A stretch of DNA of 64,000 nt from Atopobiaceae bacterium (GTDB taxonomy: Bacteria > Actinomycetota > Coriobacteriia > Coriobacteriales > Atopobiaceae), in NCBI GenBank assembly GCA_017533825.1, contig JAFWIE010000078.1, positions 79,443 through 143,442 on the forward strand, given 5' to 3'. Under the pieces are notes generated by a model. It was not told the origin of the DNA. It searched no databases and saw nothing but the letters and a program-made list of their open reading frames with translations. The translations under genes and the position numbers were made by a program. Below, in pieces: positions 51,497 through 60,479 of this stretch. Each line of letters starts with the position of its first letter. Within the stretch, counting starts at the first letter, position 1.

Positions 51497-52618
51497 CTAC
51501 CACCAAGGATTTGCGTACACCTCTACCGTCGCATAGTCCAAGTCTTTGAATCTCGAATCAATCTCAAACGTCGAGGGCTCGCCGACCTTGAGGTCGCTGT
51601 GGGTAAATGTGCTTGAGCCAGCAATGAGCTTGCCCTCCGCATCCTTGAATACGCATACCAGCATCGGCTTCTCTGCGTTATGTGCATCCACAAGCTCAAC
51701 AGCATCTTTCAGCGTGATCTCGCCTGTGGCGACAATGTAGCCACGGGAGTCAGTTGTAGTACTCACGTTGTCTATTTGGTAGAAGTCGAGTTTTTGAGCG
51801 GTCTTGTACCAGTCGTCATCGTCCACCGAGATCTTGATCTCAACGTTGTCGGATTCGGCAACGTTGCCGTTTCCCGCCTGGCCAGACCAATACGTCATGG
51901 AGCCCGGCAGCAATCCGCCAATCATCCAGTCGTCGGAGAAGGATACGGTGCCGTCCTCCGCCTTGCCGGAGACAGTAACGCTCACGAAGTGCGGCGCGAA
52001 CTCCTCGTTGGGGTTGTCGATGGCCATCACGTACTGAACGTACCCGTCCTGGATTACGTAGCCCGAGTCTTTAAGCACGAGATCCTTCACGTCTGACTCA
52101 GCCTTGTCCACAGAGTTGCCTTCCCCTGCCTTCAACTCAGCCAGCAGCCCCGTTTCCTCGCTTGCCTGCTCTATGACGACGTCGGTTGTCTCTCCGCGCA
52201 CAGAGAACTTGAAGGTAATCTTACCGTCCGCATAACTAAAGTCCTTTGTATCGTCCTGAGATGACAGCAGGCCAGTCATGTTGCCCTTATCTGCCTTGGA
52301 TGTCCATGTGTACGGCGCATCGCTCTGCGGAGCCTCGAATGTTCCACACCAATAAATCCAATCGTTTCCATCGGCGCTAATCCAAAGCGCGATCATATCG
52401 CCGTCAATTGCGCCAGTCATGCCATCCTCACCGTCGGCATGGCCTTCCTGTCGCCACTTCCCGTCAAGCACCGGCACCGACGCCTGCTCTTGCTCGACTC
52501 CCTCCGAACCAAATCCTTGCGAGGACCCGGCATCCCCTTGGCTTCCCCCGCATCCTGCGAGCATTGGGGTAAACACGAGGGCAGCAGTTATGGCAAAGGC
52601 AATCGTCTTGGAATGCAT
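51497..52618 (-). CDS. Secreted lipoprotein with DUF5067-like C-terminus
   Basis: The 373-residue protein has a signal peptide with lipobox MLAGC (Cys23) and a short Gly/Ser/Glu spacer. Two beta-rich domains follow. The first (about 48-150) contains DGKWRQEG and DGDMIALWISADGNDWIYWCG. The second (about 180-373) contains SGYVIQDGYVQYVMAIDNPNEEFAPHFVSVTVSG and ends YATVEVYANPWW, resembling extracellular DUF5067-like modules, an assignment made by look only. It is anchored outside the membrane. The ATG follows AAAGGAG. The role is unknown. Confidence 0.8.
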   Translation of the reverse strand: MHSKTIAFAITAALVFTPMLAGCGGSQGDAGSSQGFGSEGVEQEQASVPVLDGKWRQEGHADGEDGMTGAIDGDMIALWISADGNDWIYWCGTFEAPQSDAPYTWTSKADKGNMTGLLSSQDDTKDFSYADGKITFKFSVRGETTDVVIEQASEETGLLAELKAGEGNSVDKAESDVKDLVLKDSGYVIQDGYVQYVMAIDNPNEEFAPHFVSVTVSGKAEDGTVSFSDDWMIGGLLPGSMTYWSGQAGNGNVAESDNVEIKISVDDDDWYKTAQKLDFYQIDNVSTTTDSRGYIVATGEITLKDAVELVDAHNAEKPMLVCVFKDAEGKLIAGSSTFTHSDLKVGEPSTFEIDSRFKDLDYATVEVYANPWW

Positions 52619-53109
52619 AGGAAACTCCTTTCATACGCCTTAACACCTTTGACGATTCTATTGCATAGGTTGAAAGGCTAAAACCCATTCACATACTCCC
52701 TCGGCGGACTGACCGAAAAAAGTTCTATGTGGTTCGCAATGCCGAGACTATGGAGTCGGTGTGAAACGAGCTGGTTATGAGATTCGAAACTGTGGTGCGA
52801 ACCCTGCACCAGCGCCCTTCAATGCAAGCAATCATCCCATGCGTTGTAATTGAGTTGGTCTATGTCACTTTGGTATCAGGCAACTTTTGAAAGTCTCCAC
52901 CAACGAGAATCACAGCCTTAGACAGATGCCACCTTTCAGATAAAGGACCCGAGCTCACCTCGACGCGGACGCGAGAGCCTCCCGGGCATGGCAGCGCATC
53001 GTCGTTCCACGTCCACCGCATTCCAACATCCGCCTGAATCAGACGTGGTCTGGCTCCGCTCCTGATACTTCGCGGCATCATCGGCGCTCGATGTCTGACG
53101 TTCGAATTC
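52619..53109. other. Intergenic, 491 bp
   Basis: This holds the lipoprotein promoter region and, at 52864-52892, one diverged GGTACC-type repeat. The frame 52860-53135 has no ribosome site or family content. I see nothing else. Confidence 0.4.
52864..52892 (+). repeat. GGTACC-type short interspersed repeat, copy 6
   Basis: GTCACTTTGGTATCAGG followed by CAACTTTTGAAA. The core is changed to GGTATC. Confidence 0.6.
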
Positions 53110-54144
53110 TCACAGCGTAAAGAAGTCTCCCACAACGTCGTCGAGCTGTCTCGTAATCTCTTCGAACGGCGAGTCGAGGTTGAGCGTACGCACGCTTATC
53201 CGATTGCCGCTCATGCGGTAAGTGGCATCAGGCTGAATCTCCTCGTCGGTCCTCGCGTAGATGAGCATGCCGGACACCTCGTGCGGCACGTCGGTAAGCT
53301 CGGCCTCTTTGTTCTTCACGTAGGTGAATATCTGGTACAGGTTGTTCGAGTGCACGGTGCGCTTGTCAAACTGTTGCTGCAACGTATGCGAGTAGTACTT
53401 CGCATCGATGATGAGCACAGTGTTGCCACGGCTCAGCATGATGTCGCTCTTCATGGCGGGCAGCATGTCATCAAAGCCGTCGTCAAGCGCCCAGCCGATG
53501 TAGCTTGCGCTCGCGCTGAGCTCTGGGTGCTCGCGCCGGTAGTACTCGAGGATGAACCTCTCGTACAGCCGGCTCATGCGCTGCTCGTCGAGGAAGTCCA
53601 TGAGGCGAGAGGACCCGTCTGCCTGCGTCTGCAGCAGTCCCTTGGCGACGAGCCAACAGACGCTCATCAGCATGCGGTACGTCTGGTTGTTGCGGTCGAA
53701 CCGCATGTGCCAATCCACGGCGGCAATGTCGACGTCGCCCACGTCCGAGAAGAACGCGAGCAGGCGCTTGAGCTCCTTCTTCCGCGCCTTCTTGATGTCC
53801 GAGCGCAGGAGCAGCACGCACGTCGCCTTGAGGATTCTGTTCATACGCGTGTCCACGCTGAACTCGTCGTAGCTGCACACCATCTGGCGGCGAAGCGCCG
53901 AGCGCGTCTTCACGGACTCGGTGACCTCGATCTTTCCCCGCAGGGAGCAGAGCGCCTCCGTCCTGTCCACGTACTCGCGTCCCAGGCCGCGCTTGAGCTG
54001 CGAGCTGATGCCGCGCGCCAGAATTGCCGCGCAAAGCTCAGCCGTGTTGTCGAACTCCTCAGTCGCCACGTCCGCATACCCCTGATTCCTCAGCACCCGG
54101 AAGGCGTATGCGAGCATGTGGTAGACGTTCTGTATACGGATCAC
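53110..54144 (-). CDS. mcrC: McrC-type nuclease subunit
   Basis: The 344-residue protein is the nuclease partner of McrB. After an N-terminal helical domain (VYHMLAYAFRVL) and AFFSDVGDVDI, the PD-(D/E)xK site is visible as MKSDIMLSRGNTVLIIDAKYY (about residues 232-250), followed by NNLYQIFTYVKN. McrC stimulates McrB's GTPase and cleaves DNA carrying modified cytosine. Its GTG (54142-54144) overlaps the mcrB stop (GTGA). The catalytic residues are intact, so the system may be functional. Confidence 0.92.
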   Translation of the reverse strand: MIRIQNVYHMLAYAFRVLRNQGYADVATEEFDNTAELCAAILARGISSQLKRGLGREYVDRTEALCSLRGKIEVTESVKTRSALRRQMVCSYDEFSVDTRMNRILKATCVLLLRSDIKKARKKELKRLLAFFSDVGDVDIAAVDWHMRFDRNNQTYRMLMSVCWLVAKGLLQTQADGSSRLMDFLDEQRMSRLYERFILEYYRREHPELSASASYIGWALDDGFDDMLPAMKSDIMLSRGNTVLIIDAKYYSHTLQQQFDKRTVHSNNLYQIFTYVKNKEAELTDVPHEVSGMLIYARTDEEIQPDATYRMSGNRISVRTLNLDSPFEEITRQLDDVVGDFFTL

Positions 54145-56183
54145 TTGACGGCCCTGCGCAGCCGCTCGGACCACTCCCGGACCTTGCCCGGCTCGTCGAA
54201 CCAATACTCACGCAGCATCGGCACGAGCTCGTACTCGACGATTGCCGAGAGCCTGGCGTCGGTCACGTCCCCGGGCCTCATGTTGCAGAAGTAGCTGTGC
54301 CCGATGCAGAAGCCCTCACCGAGCGTCTCGTCCTTGGCGATGTCCTCGTTCAGGCGCACGACGCACGCGAGCAGGTCGTTGAGCTTAGCGCTCGCCAACC
54401 CGTCACGATACGCCACGAAACCGTCGGAGCCGAAGGCGGGCCTGAGGTCGAAGAACGCAAAGCGCCGGCGCAGCGCGTAGTCGAGCATCGCGAGCGAGCG
54501 GTCGGCCGTGTTCATCATGCCGACGAGGTACACGTTGCTCGGCACGTGGAAGAGCTCGCGCGAGTAGAGCAGCTGCAGCTTGTTTTTCGGCCCGCGCTTG
54601 TCGTTCTCGATCAGCATGAACAGCTCACCAAAGATTCTTGAGAGGTTGCCGCGGTTGATCTCGTCGATGATGAAGAAATAGTCGTTCTCGTCGTCCTCGG
54701 CCGCCCGCTTGCAGAAGGTGTAGAAGGCGCCACGTACCAGCTCGAACCCGTCCTTGCTCGGGCGGTACCCCTCGATGAAGTCCTCGTAGCTGTAGCTCTG
54801 GTGGAACTGCACCATCATCACTCGCTCGGGATCCTTCACGCCCATCATCGAGTAGGCGAGGCGCTTGGCCACGAAGGTCTTGCCCACGCCCGGAGCGCCC
54901 TGAAGGATGACGTTCTTCTTCGTGCGGAGCACGCCGACGAGCGTGTCGTACTGCCCCTCGTCCATGAAGACCTGGGCAAGGAAGTCGGCCTTGCTGTACG
55001 GCGTGAGGGCGCTCGCAGGCTCTGCAACCACCTCATCCTCCGTGTCTTCGCCCTCGAAGCACGCGTTGATCGTCGCGACGAAATCGGTGTAGTCGGTCAC
55101 TTCCGTCAGCGCCTTGACTGCGAATTGGCTGTCGAGCGTCCAGCTGCCCCTGTTTGTCCACCGCACCTTTCGCCGGTTGGGGTACTCTCCGTAGACGTCG
55201 GGCTCGTACTCGTAGTCGCCCTCCACCACACCGCGCCCGATGACCTCGCGCAGTCCGCGCTTGGCGAATACGACGTCCCCAGGCTTTATGTCATGAGCAA
55301 ACTGCCATGTGATTTGCACGGCGTTGAAGTAGTGGGAATTGCTCTCGTTTATCACTTGAAGCCTGGACCTAATCTCCGCCTTGCTCCCGTAGGCGAGCAG
55401 GTCGCCAAGCTCACCCCAGCCGAGCCCCATGCAACCCTCGCCATAGAACTCGTCCCACATGGACGCGTCGGTTCCTGGGGAATAGAGCCAATAGTGAGTG
55501 GTGTCTACGTCCTCGTCGCCAAGGGCGCTAACGTCTTCCGAAGACGGCTCCCACGAGTCGTACGAGATGGAGGGAAAGCTCGCATCCGTCACCGACCTCA
55601 CCTCGTAGAGCATCTGGAGGTAGCCCTTGCCCTTGAGGGGCGACGGAACCAGCACTCCCAGCTCCTTGTGGAGGTATGAGCGAGTGTAGCTATCGAGCGG
55701 AAGGTAGCTCCGCGGCCTCGCCCAAAAGAGGGCCATGGTAAGGGTCGCATCACCAATGTTGCCCTGCGCGTGCACGATATCGAATAACCGTTCTAGCTCG
55801 TCGCCCTTGTCTTCACCCAAGCTGTCGGCGAAAGCAACGGCAGCCTTGAAAAGGCCCCAGTTGTTCTCTATTGTTCCAGGCTTTCCATCCCAGAACCTCC
55901 ACCTCTGCGCGTTGGTCATGGGCACGCCCTCGAAATCGGACGGCACTTCCACGTCTATGCCCATGGCTTTCGAAATCTTCGAGACCGCCTCAGCCCTCTT
56001 CGCGGCGTTCCTTCTCTTTCCGTTGAACATGGAAAAGAAGGTGAGGGGGTCCATAGCCTTGTAGCGCTCGCCGATAACGTCGTACACGATGTCGCAGAGC
56101 TCCGACTGCCTCTCTTCGTAGCCCAGAAGCGAAGTCGCGATTGCCTCGTAGGCAGGAACCCAGCTAAAGGTAGCGCTTCCCAT
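54141..56183 (-). CDS. mcrB: McrB-type AAA+ GTPase with EVE-like sensor region
   Basis: The 680-residue motor has a long N-terminal part and a C-terminal AAA+ domain. The AAA+ motifs are Walker A GAPGVGKT (about 428), Walker B FFIIDEINRGN (about 503), and the McrB signature MNTADRSLAMLDYALRRRF. Residues about 230-345 (YWLYSPGTDASMW, GCMGLGWGELGDL, DVVFAKRGLREVIGRGVV) look like an EVE/YTH-type modified-base reader, unlike the DUF3578 domain of E. coli McrB. ATG 56181-56183 follows GGAGG. It should recognise modified DNA and translocate it to McrC. Operon order is NERD, mcrB, mcrC. Confidence 0.92.
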   Translation of the reverse strand: MGSATFSWVPAYEAIATSLLGYEERQSELCDIVYDVIGERYKAMDPLTFFSMFNGKRRNAAKRAEAVSKISKAMGIDVEVPSDFEGVPMTNAQRWRFWDGKPGTIENNWGLFKAAVAFADSLGEDKGDELERLFDIVHAQGNIGDATLTMALFWARPRSYLPLDSYTRSYLHKELGVLVPSPLKGKGYLQMLYEVRSVTDASFPSISYDSWEPSSEDVSALGDEDVDTTHYWLYSPGTDASMWDEFYGEGCMGLGWGELGDLLAYGSKAEIRSRLQVINESNSHYFNAVQITWQFAHDIKPGDVVFAKRGLREVIGRGVVEGDYEYEPDVYGEYPNRRKVRWTNRGSWTLDSQFAVKALTEVTDYTDFVATINACFEGEDTEDEVVAEPASALTPYSKADFLAQVFMDEGQYDTLVGVLRTKKNVILQGAPGVGKTFVAKRLAYSMMGVKDPERVMMVQFHQSYSYEDFIEGYRPSKDGFELVRGAFYTFCKRAAEDDENDYFFIIDEINRGNLSRIFGELFMLIENDKRGPKNKLQLLYSRELFHVPSNVYLVGMMNTADRSLAMLDYALRRRFAFFDLRPAFGSDGFVAYRDGLASAKLNDLLACVVRLNEDIAKDETLGEGFCIGHSYFCNMRPGDVTDARLSAIVEYELVPMLREYWFDEPGKVREWSERLRRAVK

Positions 56184-57105
56184 CTCGCCCTCCAAAGTTG
56201 CATCCCATCATTGACGTCACCTTAAGGCGCCTTGCAAAAGCATGTCTGGATGATAGCATGCACATGGGACAGGAATCGGAGACCCTGCATGCGGTGTCGG
56301 ACGACGAGCTGGACACCCGCGCGAGAAGGCTCTGGCATCGGCGCTCTCCTCTTCGCCAACGGTAATACGCCGGCAGATGCAAACCGACTTGCGGCGCAGC
56401 TACCACCAGCGACTCGATATCACCGTCGTTGGCGGTCTCGTAGAGCCGCTCACGTGCCCCCGACGTGGACGCGGCGGCAAGCGAGTCGATGCGCTGCTCG
56501 ATCGTCGAGAACTGCAGGCCGTTGAAGGCGACCTCCCGCTCGGCCAGGTCGGCGCGCACCAGCCGCAGCAGGTCGTCGTCCCTGCACACGCGCCACCCCT
56601 CACCCCGCATTGGCACCTCTTTCAGCTCGCACCTTTCGGAGAAGACGACATAGCTCACGAAGCTCTCCTCCGGGACGACGAGGCGCCGCGACAGGGCGCG
56701 CACGTGCGCCGCGTTCTGCATGAGGGGGTTGTAGAAGCGAGTCTTGGTCGCCCTGTTGAGAACCTGCGTCCACTGTCGCTGCCCCTCGGACCCGAAGATC
56801 CAGCCGGAGTAGTTCTTCGACTCGAAGACGAACACGCCGCGCTCGTGCAGCATGAGCACGTCCAGCTCCGCCTCCCCCACCATGGCGCCGTCCTTGGGGA
56901 CGAGCACGTTGGTCCAGGTGCGGAGGCGCCCCGGCAGGGCGCCGTGCGCAAGGAGCGCCTCGACGAAGCGCTCCTGCACGGCGCCCGCACCATGCAGGTA
57001 CGCCGACCTCACCCTCTCCGCACCGGAATCCACGTCCATCGCGAGCTTGGAGAACACGCCGACCATCGACGCGAGCCAATCCTGGTTGTCCACCGTCCCC
57101 CTCAT
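56164..57105 (-). CDS. NERD-domain protein
   Basis: The protein, about 313 residues, carries a NERD (nuclease-related) domain at about 45-150: LRTWTNVLVPKDGAMVGEAE, LDVLMLHERGVFVFESKNYSG and WTQVLNRATKTRFYNPLMQN. The Glu-Asp and Glu-x-Lys residues of the PD-(D/E)xK-like site are present. A C-terminal part of about 140 residues ends in a Ser-rich tail with no match. Start choice lies between ATG 57103-57105 (weak GGGG site) and GTG 57091-57093 (AGGGGG nearby). It overlaps the mcrB start by 20 nt, so it is part of that operon and probably of the same defence function. Confidence 0.82.
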   Translation of the reverse strand: MRGTVDNQDWLASMVGVFSKLAMDVDSGAERVRSAYLHGAGAVQERFVEALLAHGALPGRLRTWTNVLVPKDGAMVGEAELDVLMLHERGVFVFESKNYSGWIFGSEGQRQWTQVLNRATKTRFYNPLMQNAAHVRALSRRLVVPEESFVSYVVFSERCELKEVPMRGEGWRVCRDDDLLRLVRADLAEREVAFNGLQFSTIEQRIDSLAAASTSGARERLYETANDGDIESLVVAAPQVGLHLPAYYRWRRGERRCQSLLARVSSSSSDTACRVSDSCPMCMLSSRHAFARRLKVTSMMGCNFGGRDGKRYL

Positions 57106-57494
57106 GGCAACGCACCCCGGCGTACCCCATCGCGCCGATGGGCACACGACAGCCCGCGGCTCATCCATCCGAAGCGCCAGGTCACAACACCATAGCGCTA
57201 TCCGCACCACGCATGACCCGCATGCGCGACGGAAGGGGGCCCGCGGGTCATTCATCCGCCGACATCTAACCTGCCCACTACGACGCCAACGCGCGACGTC
57301 GACTTCAGCGCGATGCCTTGTTGGCCGCCCAAGCAACGGAGCCTTGAGCAAACGCCGCATTTGGATGGTGCATCGGCAAGCCGCACGGACGGGGTATCGA
57401 CGTAGGAATACCCTCTCCGCCGCCCCGAGCAGAGCGGTGCGGTCACAGATTCCACGTAACTGCTAAACTGGTAACCGAAGGGACGGAGGAATGT
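57106..57494. other. Intergenic, 389 bp
   Basis: This separates the minus-strand McrBC operon from the plus-strand zinc-ribbon gene and must contain both promoters. No repeat of the local families or convincing gene was seen; the open frame extending the NERD gene upstream has no ribosome site. Confidence 0.35.
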
Positions 57495-58046
57495 ATGCAG
57501 CTAGTCATCCTGCGATGCGCGTCATGCGGTGCAAACCTCGACGTGGACGCCGAAACGAAATGGGTCACCTGCCAGTATTGCGGCACAGAATTTCTCGTCG
57601 ATGACGGATTGCAAAATGCCACGCGCAACACAGGGGAACATCCCATCGACGGCTCGCCATACCGCGTCGCCGAGCACGCCCATTACGTCCATACACCGGA
57701 GACCGGCATGGACGCCGGCGGGCGCAGGCTATCCGACACGTCCGCGTCGGCCAGTGCGAGTGGATGGGGGAGCACGAACCGCATGCTCGTCCTGGGAGGA
57801 GTACTATTCGGCGTGATGTGCATTGCCCACGGGACCGACCTGCGCCTGAGGGTATTAGGACTCTCGACGCAGGAATGGTGCGTGTTCACCTACGCCGCCG
57901 CGCTAGTAGGCTATTACCGCAGTTGTCGCAACAAGACCGCCAAGAGGCTCGTGGTCGCTTATTGGGTGTTCGCGTCCTTCATATTAGCGCTGCAGATAAT
58001 CGCATGGATAAATAACAAGTCCTTTGCTTTGATCACGCTTCCCTGA
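57495..58046 (+). CDS. Zinc-ribbon membrane protein
   Basis: The 183-residue product starts MQLVILRCASCGANLDVDAE and has a four-Cys zinc ribbon (CASCG, CQYCG) in the first 30 residues. A Ser/Ala-rich linker leads to three hydrophobic helices (VLGGVLFGVMCIAHG, WCVFTYAAALVGYY, LVVAYWVFASFILALQIIAW). The start ATG follows GGAGGA. Such zinc-ribbon/membrane proteins are common in Gram-positives and have no single function. Confidence 0.8.
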   Translation: MQLVILRCASCGANLDVDAETKWVTCQYCGTEFLVDDGLQNATRNTGEHPIDGSPYRVAEHAHYVHTPETGMDAGGRRLSDTSASASASGWGSTNRMLVLGGVLFGVMCIAHGTDLRLRVLGLSTQEWCVFTYAAALVGYYRSCRNKTAKRLVVAYWVFASFILALQIIAWINNKSFALITLP

Positions 58047-58090
58047 GCTTTGCAAAACGCTGCGACCATGAAATGGCTTAGCGCCTCGCT

Positions 58091-58116
58091 TGGCCACACT
58101 GTAAGTGTGATGGCCA
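58091..58116 (+). terminator. Hairpin after the zinc-ribbon gene
   Basis: TGGCCACACT pairs with AGTGTG-A-TGGCCA (one bulge, loop GTA), followed 12 nt later by TTTT. It is a possible terminator. Confidence 0.5.
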
Positions 58117-58241
58117 CTACACCAGTTTTCCAGACACGACCAATCTAATTTCATCTTTACGTGCTTATCAAATATGAATAACATAGTATCGCGTATACGA
58201 GACATCTGACGGCGATATTGAGGCCGCCTTTGGACAGAGGT

Positions 58242-59276
58242 ATGACCCCGATGGTGTTGGGAGGACTCTTGGATAACGACGCAAACGGCACCGTACAGCA
58301 GCTGCTTGATAAGGCCACCGAGGCCTTTGTGCTTGCCATCGAGCTATACAACCGCCCCAGCATCCGCTACCGCGTCGAGGGGTTCGCATTCTTCGTCTGC
58401 AACGCATGGGAACTGATGCTGAAGGCGAAAATCATCAACGATAAGGGTGTCGATGCAATCTATTACAAGGATAATCCGACAAGAACCATCTCGTTGGAAC
58501 GTTGCATAGCGTCGGTCTTTACGAACGACAAGGACCCGCTACGGAAAAACCTCGAGGACATCATACGGCTCAGAAACACGAGCACGCACTTTATCGTGGA
58601 GGAACACGAGCAGATATATGTCGGCCTCTTCCAATCCTGCGTAACCAACTTCGATGATAAAATGTTTGAATTTCATGGCAGACGAATGGGCGATGCGATC
58701 CCCCCGCACTTTTTGACCCTCTCAATGACAGCGAGCCCCGCAACCCCGGAGACAATCAGGGCAAAGTACACCGCATCAGTAGCGGAACGATTCCTCTTCG
58801 ACGAGAACGAAATAGTCCAGGAGCAGCTCCTCCAGAGCAACCAGCGCTACTCCTCCGTGATGGTGACCGAATTGGCAATCGTAAAGAATCCCAAAGCCGC
58901 CGATTTCACCGTACGGTACGATGCGAGCTCGGATAAGCCAATGAGAACAGCAAAGGTGTTCCAGGACCCGAGCACGACCCACCCGCTATCCGTAGGGAAG
59001 CTAATCAGCCACGTGAACAAGGCTTTGAAAAAACGCGGCATCACGCTGTATGCGTCCGGGAACGCAAAAGAATTCACGCAAAATGACTGGAGGCTCTTCA
59101 TGAGATTCTACGACCTCAAGTCAAAGCCCGAGCTCGCGTACCCACACTCCATTGGCAACACGACAAACTACACGTATTCGATGAGGGCGGTGACGTTCAT
59201 TGTCGACAGAATCGCTGCATGCCCGCTTACAGTAATCGACGATCTGAAGCAGGCCTTGAAAGAAAAGACGAGATGA
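58242..59276 (+). CDS. DUF3644 protein with HEPN-type RNase motif
   Basis: The protein, about 344 residues, opens with the DUF3644 core: ATEAFVLAIELYNRPSIRYRVEGF and FVCNAWELMLKAKII, then IIRLRNTSTHFIVEEH with RNTSTH (about residues 111-116), the R-x4-H motif of HEPN ribonucleases. The C-terminal half contains LSVGKLISHVNKALKKRGI, a possible small winged region. DUF3644 genes are repeatedly found with restriction and abortive-infection systems. A role as defence RNase is inferred. Start is uncertain: ATG 58242 or 58251, with AGAGG at 58236-58240. The sequence is less GC-rich than the backbone. Confidence 0.8.
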   Translation: MTPMVLGGLLDNDANGTVQQLLDKATEAFVLAIELYNRPSIRYRVEGFAFFVCNAWELMLKAKIINDKGVDAIYYKDNPTRTISLERCIASVFTNDKDPLRKNLEDIIRLRNTSTHFIVEEHEQIYVGLFQSCVTNFDDKMFEFHGRRMGDAIPPHFLTLSMTASPATPETIRAKYTASVAERFLFDENEIVQEQLLQSNQRYSSVMVTELAIVKNPKAADFTVRYDASSDKPMRTAKVFQDPSTTHPLSVGKLISHVNKALKKRGITLYASGNAKEFTQNDWRLFMRFYDLKSKPELAYPHSIGNTTNYTYSMRAVTFIVDRIAACPLTVIDDLKQALKEKTR

Positions 59277-59413
59277 CCCCAGGGGCAAAGGATTCTCAGC
59301 GTCTCCGCCTACTCCCATTCGGGAACCCAGCACTAATCCTTCACGGGTACATCTCGTATGGTCATGATAGTACATTCTACCAGCCGTGGCAAGCGCTTGG
59401 TTCCGACATGCGA

Positions 59414-59797
59414 TCACAACACCCAGATTGGAACCCCCAAAACAATGGGCAAAACCCCCTGCTCACCGAACTGCGCCGGCATCTTCCTCATATCCGCCGC
59501 CGAAACTTCTGCCGCCTCGAATATGCGGCCAGCCACCTCCGAGGCGCAGACGTCGTCGTCTCGCCCACATTCTCCGGCAGACCACCTGATCGTCATCGAG
59601 CTGAATCTACCCCTCACGCAGAGCGAATACCCGCACACGTCGGCGATGCCGCAGAAGTCATCGACCCGCATGTCGCGTCCCTCCCGCAACGCCCGCCCGA
59701 GGAAGGTCACCTCACAACCCGCGAGCGTCGAGATGCGCTCACACGCGAGACCGGACTTCCGGCGCATCGTTCTGATGACTTCGCTGACGTTCATCAT
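59414..59797 (-). CDS. Small helix-turn-helix protein
   Basis: The 127-residue protein begins MMNVSEVIRTMRRKSGLACE, with an XRE-like helix-turn-helix at about residues 5-55 (ISTLAGCEVTFLGRALREGRDMRVDDFCGIADVCGYSL). The C-terminal half is acidic and ends in a hydrophobic PIVLGVPIWVL. The ATG follows AAAGGGGCC. It lies 85 bp downstream of the MarR-like gene on the same strand. A DNA-binding role is likely, but the target is unknown. The overlapping plus-strand frames (59219-60149) are shadows. Confidence 0.7.
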   Translation of the reverse strand: MMNVSEVIRTMRRKSGLACERISTLAGCEVTFLGRALREGRDMRVDDFCGIADVCGYSLCVRGRFSSMTIRWSAGECGRDDDVCASEVAGRIFEAAEVSAADMRKMPAQFGEQGVLPIVLGVPIWVL

Positions 59798-59882
59798 GGC
59801 CCCTTTCACACAACGCGACTGGCGCAATCAGCTAGAGCAACGCTCGCCGGCGCCCAACGAACGATTGCCCCTCAAAGGCGGC

Positions 59883-60479
59883 TCACCACCATCCGGCAAT
59901 GCTCCGCCATACGACCCGTTCCCCGGAGCCGCCTTTGCGCCTTCCTCCACCGATGCTTCCGACAAGCCGCCACGTCAGGCTTTCCTCGATCTCGGTCGCC
60001 GTCATGGTCTCGGCGCGAGAGCCAAGAAACGCGAGCAGCAGCAAGTCCCCGTCCGAAAGGCACGCAGAGCCCATCTCGTCTACAGCAAGCAGCAGGTCCT
60101 GAGTGGTCGGGCGAGTCGCATCCGCCCCGCAGCTGAGCGACCGACCTAGCTCAAGAATCACCCGGGCGACATAGCCCTCCCCCGACTGCGTTATATAAAC
60201 CTCTCGCTTTCGCGCGTCACCCGGGTGCCTGCGGCGCCAGGCATACCCAAGCCCCGCCAAGCGAGTCACGGCGGTCGATGTCGCCGCCGCAGACGCCACC
60301 CGATAACAAGCCAGCTCGCTTGACAGAACGGGACGAGACATCACGCCCAGATGGACCAGAAGCGCGAATTCCGCGAAACCAAGCCGCTTCTCTTCAGGCT
60401 CCGCATTCGCAATACGGTTGTATTCCCGCATGAGGACAAGATAGGCGTTTAGCCTCGCCGACGTCCCTTTTTCGCTCAT
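59883..60479 (-). CDS. MarR-like winged-helix regulator
   Basis: The 198-residue protein has a MarR-type layout: N-terminal helix (ARLNAYLVLMREYNRIANAE), then LGFAEFALLVHLGVMSRPVLSSELACYR, a recognition helix region and a wing with GDARKREVYITQSGEGYV. The last 60 residues (ACLSDGDLLLLAFLGSRAET and onward) are extra relative to simple MarR proteins. The start ATG 60477-60479 has GGGTGG 3 nt upstream. The pair with the small HTH gene resembles regulator pairs I associate with Coriobacteria. Confidence 0.75.
   Translation of the reverse strand: MSEKGTSARLNAYLVLMREYNRIANAEPEEKRLGFAEFALLVHLGVMSRPVLSSELACYRVASAAATSTAVTRLAGLGYAWRRRHPGDARKREVYITQSGEGYVARVILELGRSLSCGADATRPTTQDLLLAVDEMGSACLSDGDLLLLAFLGSRAETMTATEIEESLTWRLVGSIGGGRRKGGSGERVVWRSIAGWW

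Noticed and set aside
59219..60149. Plus-strand frames of 305 and 263 codons
   Set aside because: They run antisense to the MarR-like and HTH genes, which have ribosome sites and family patterns on the minus strand.
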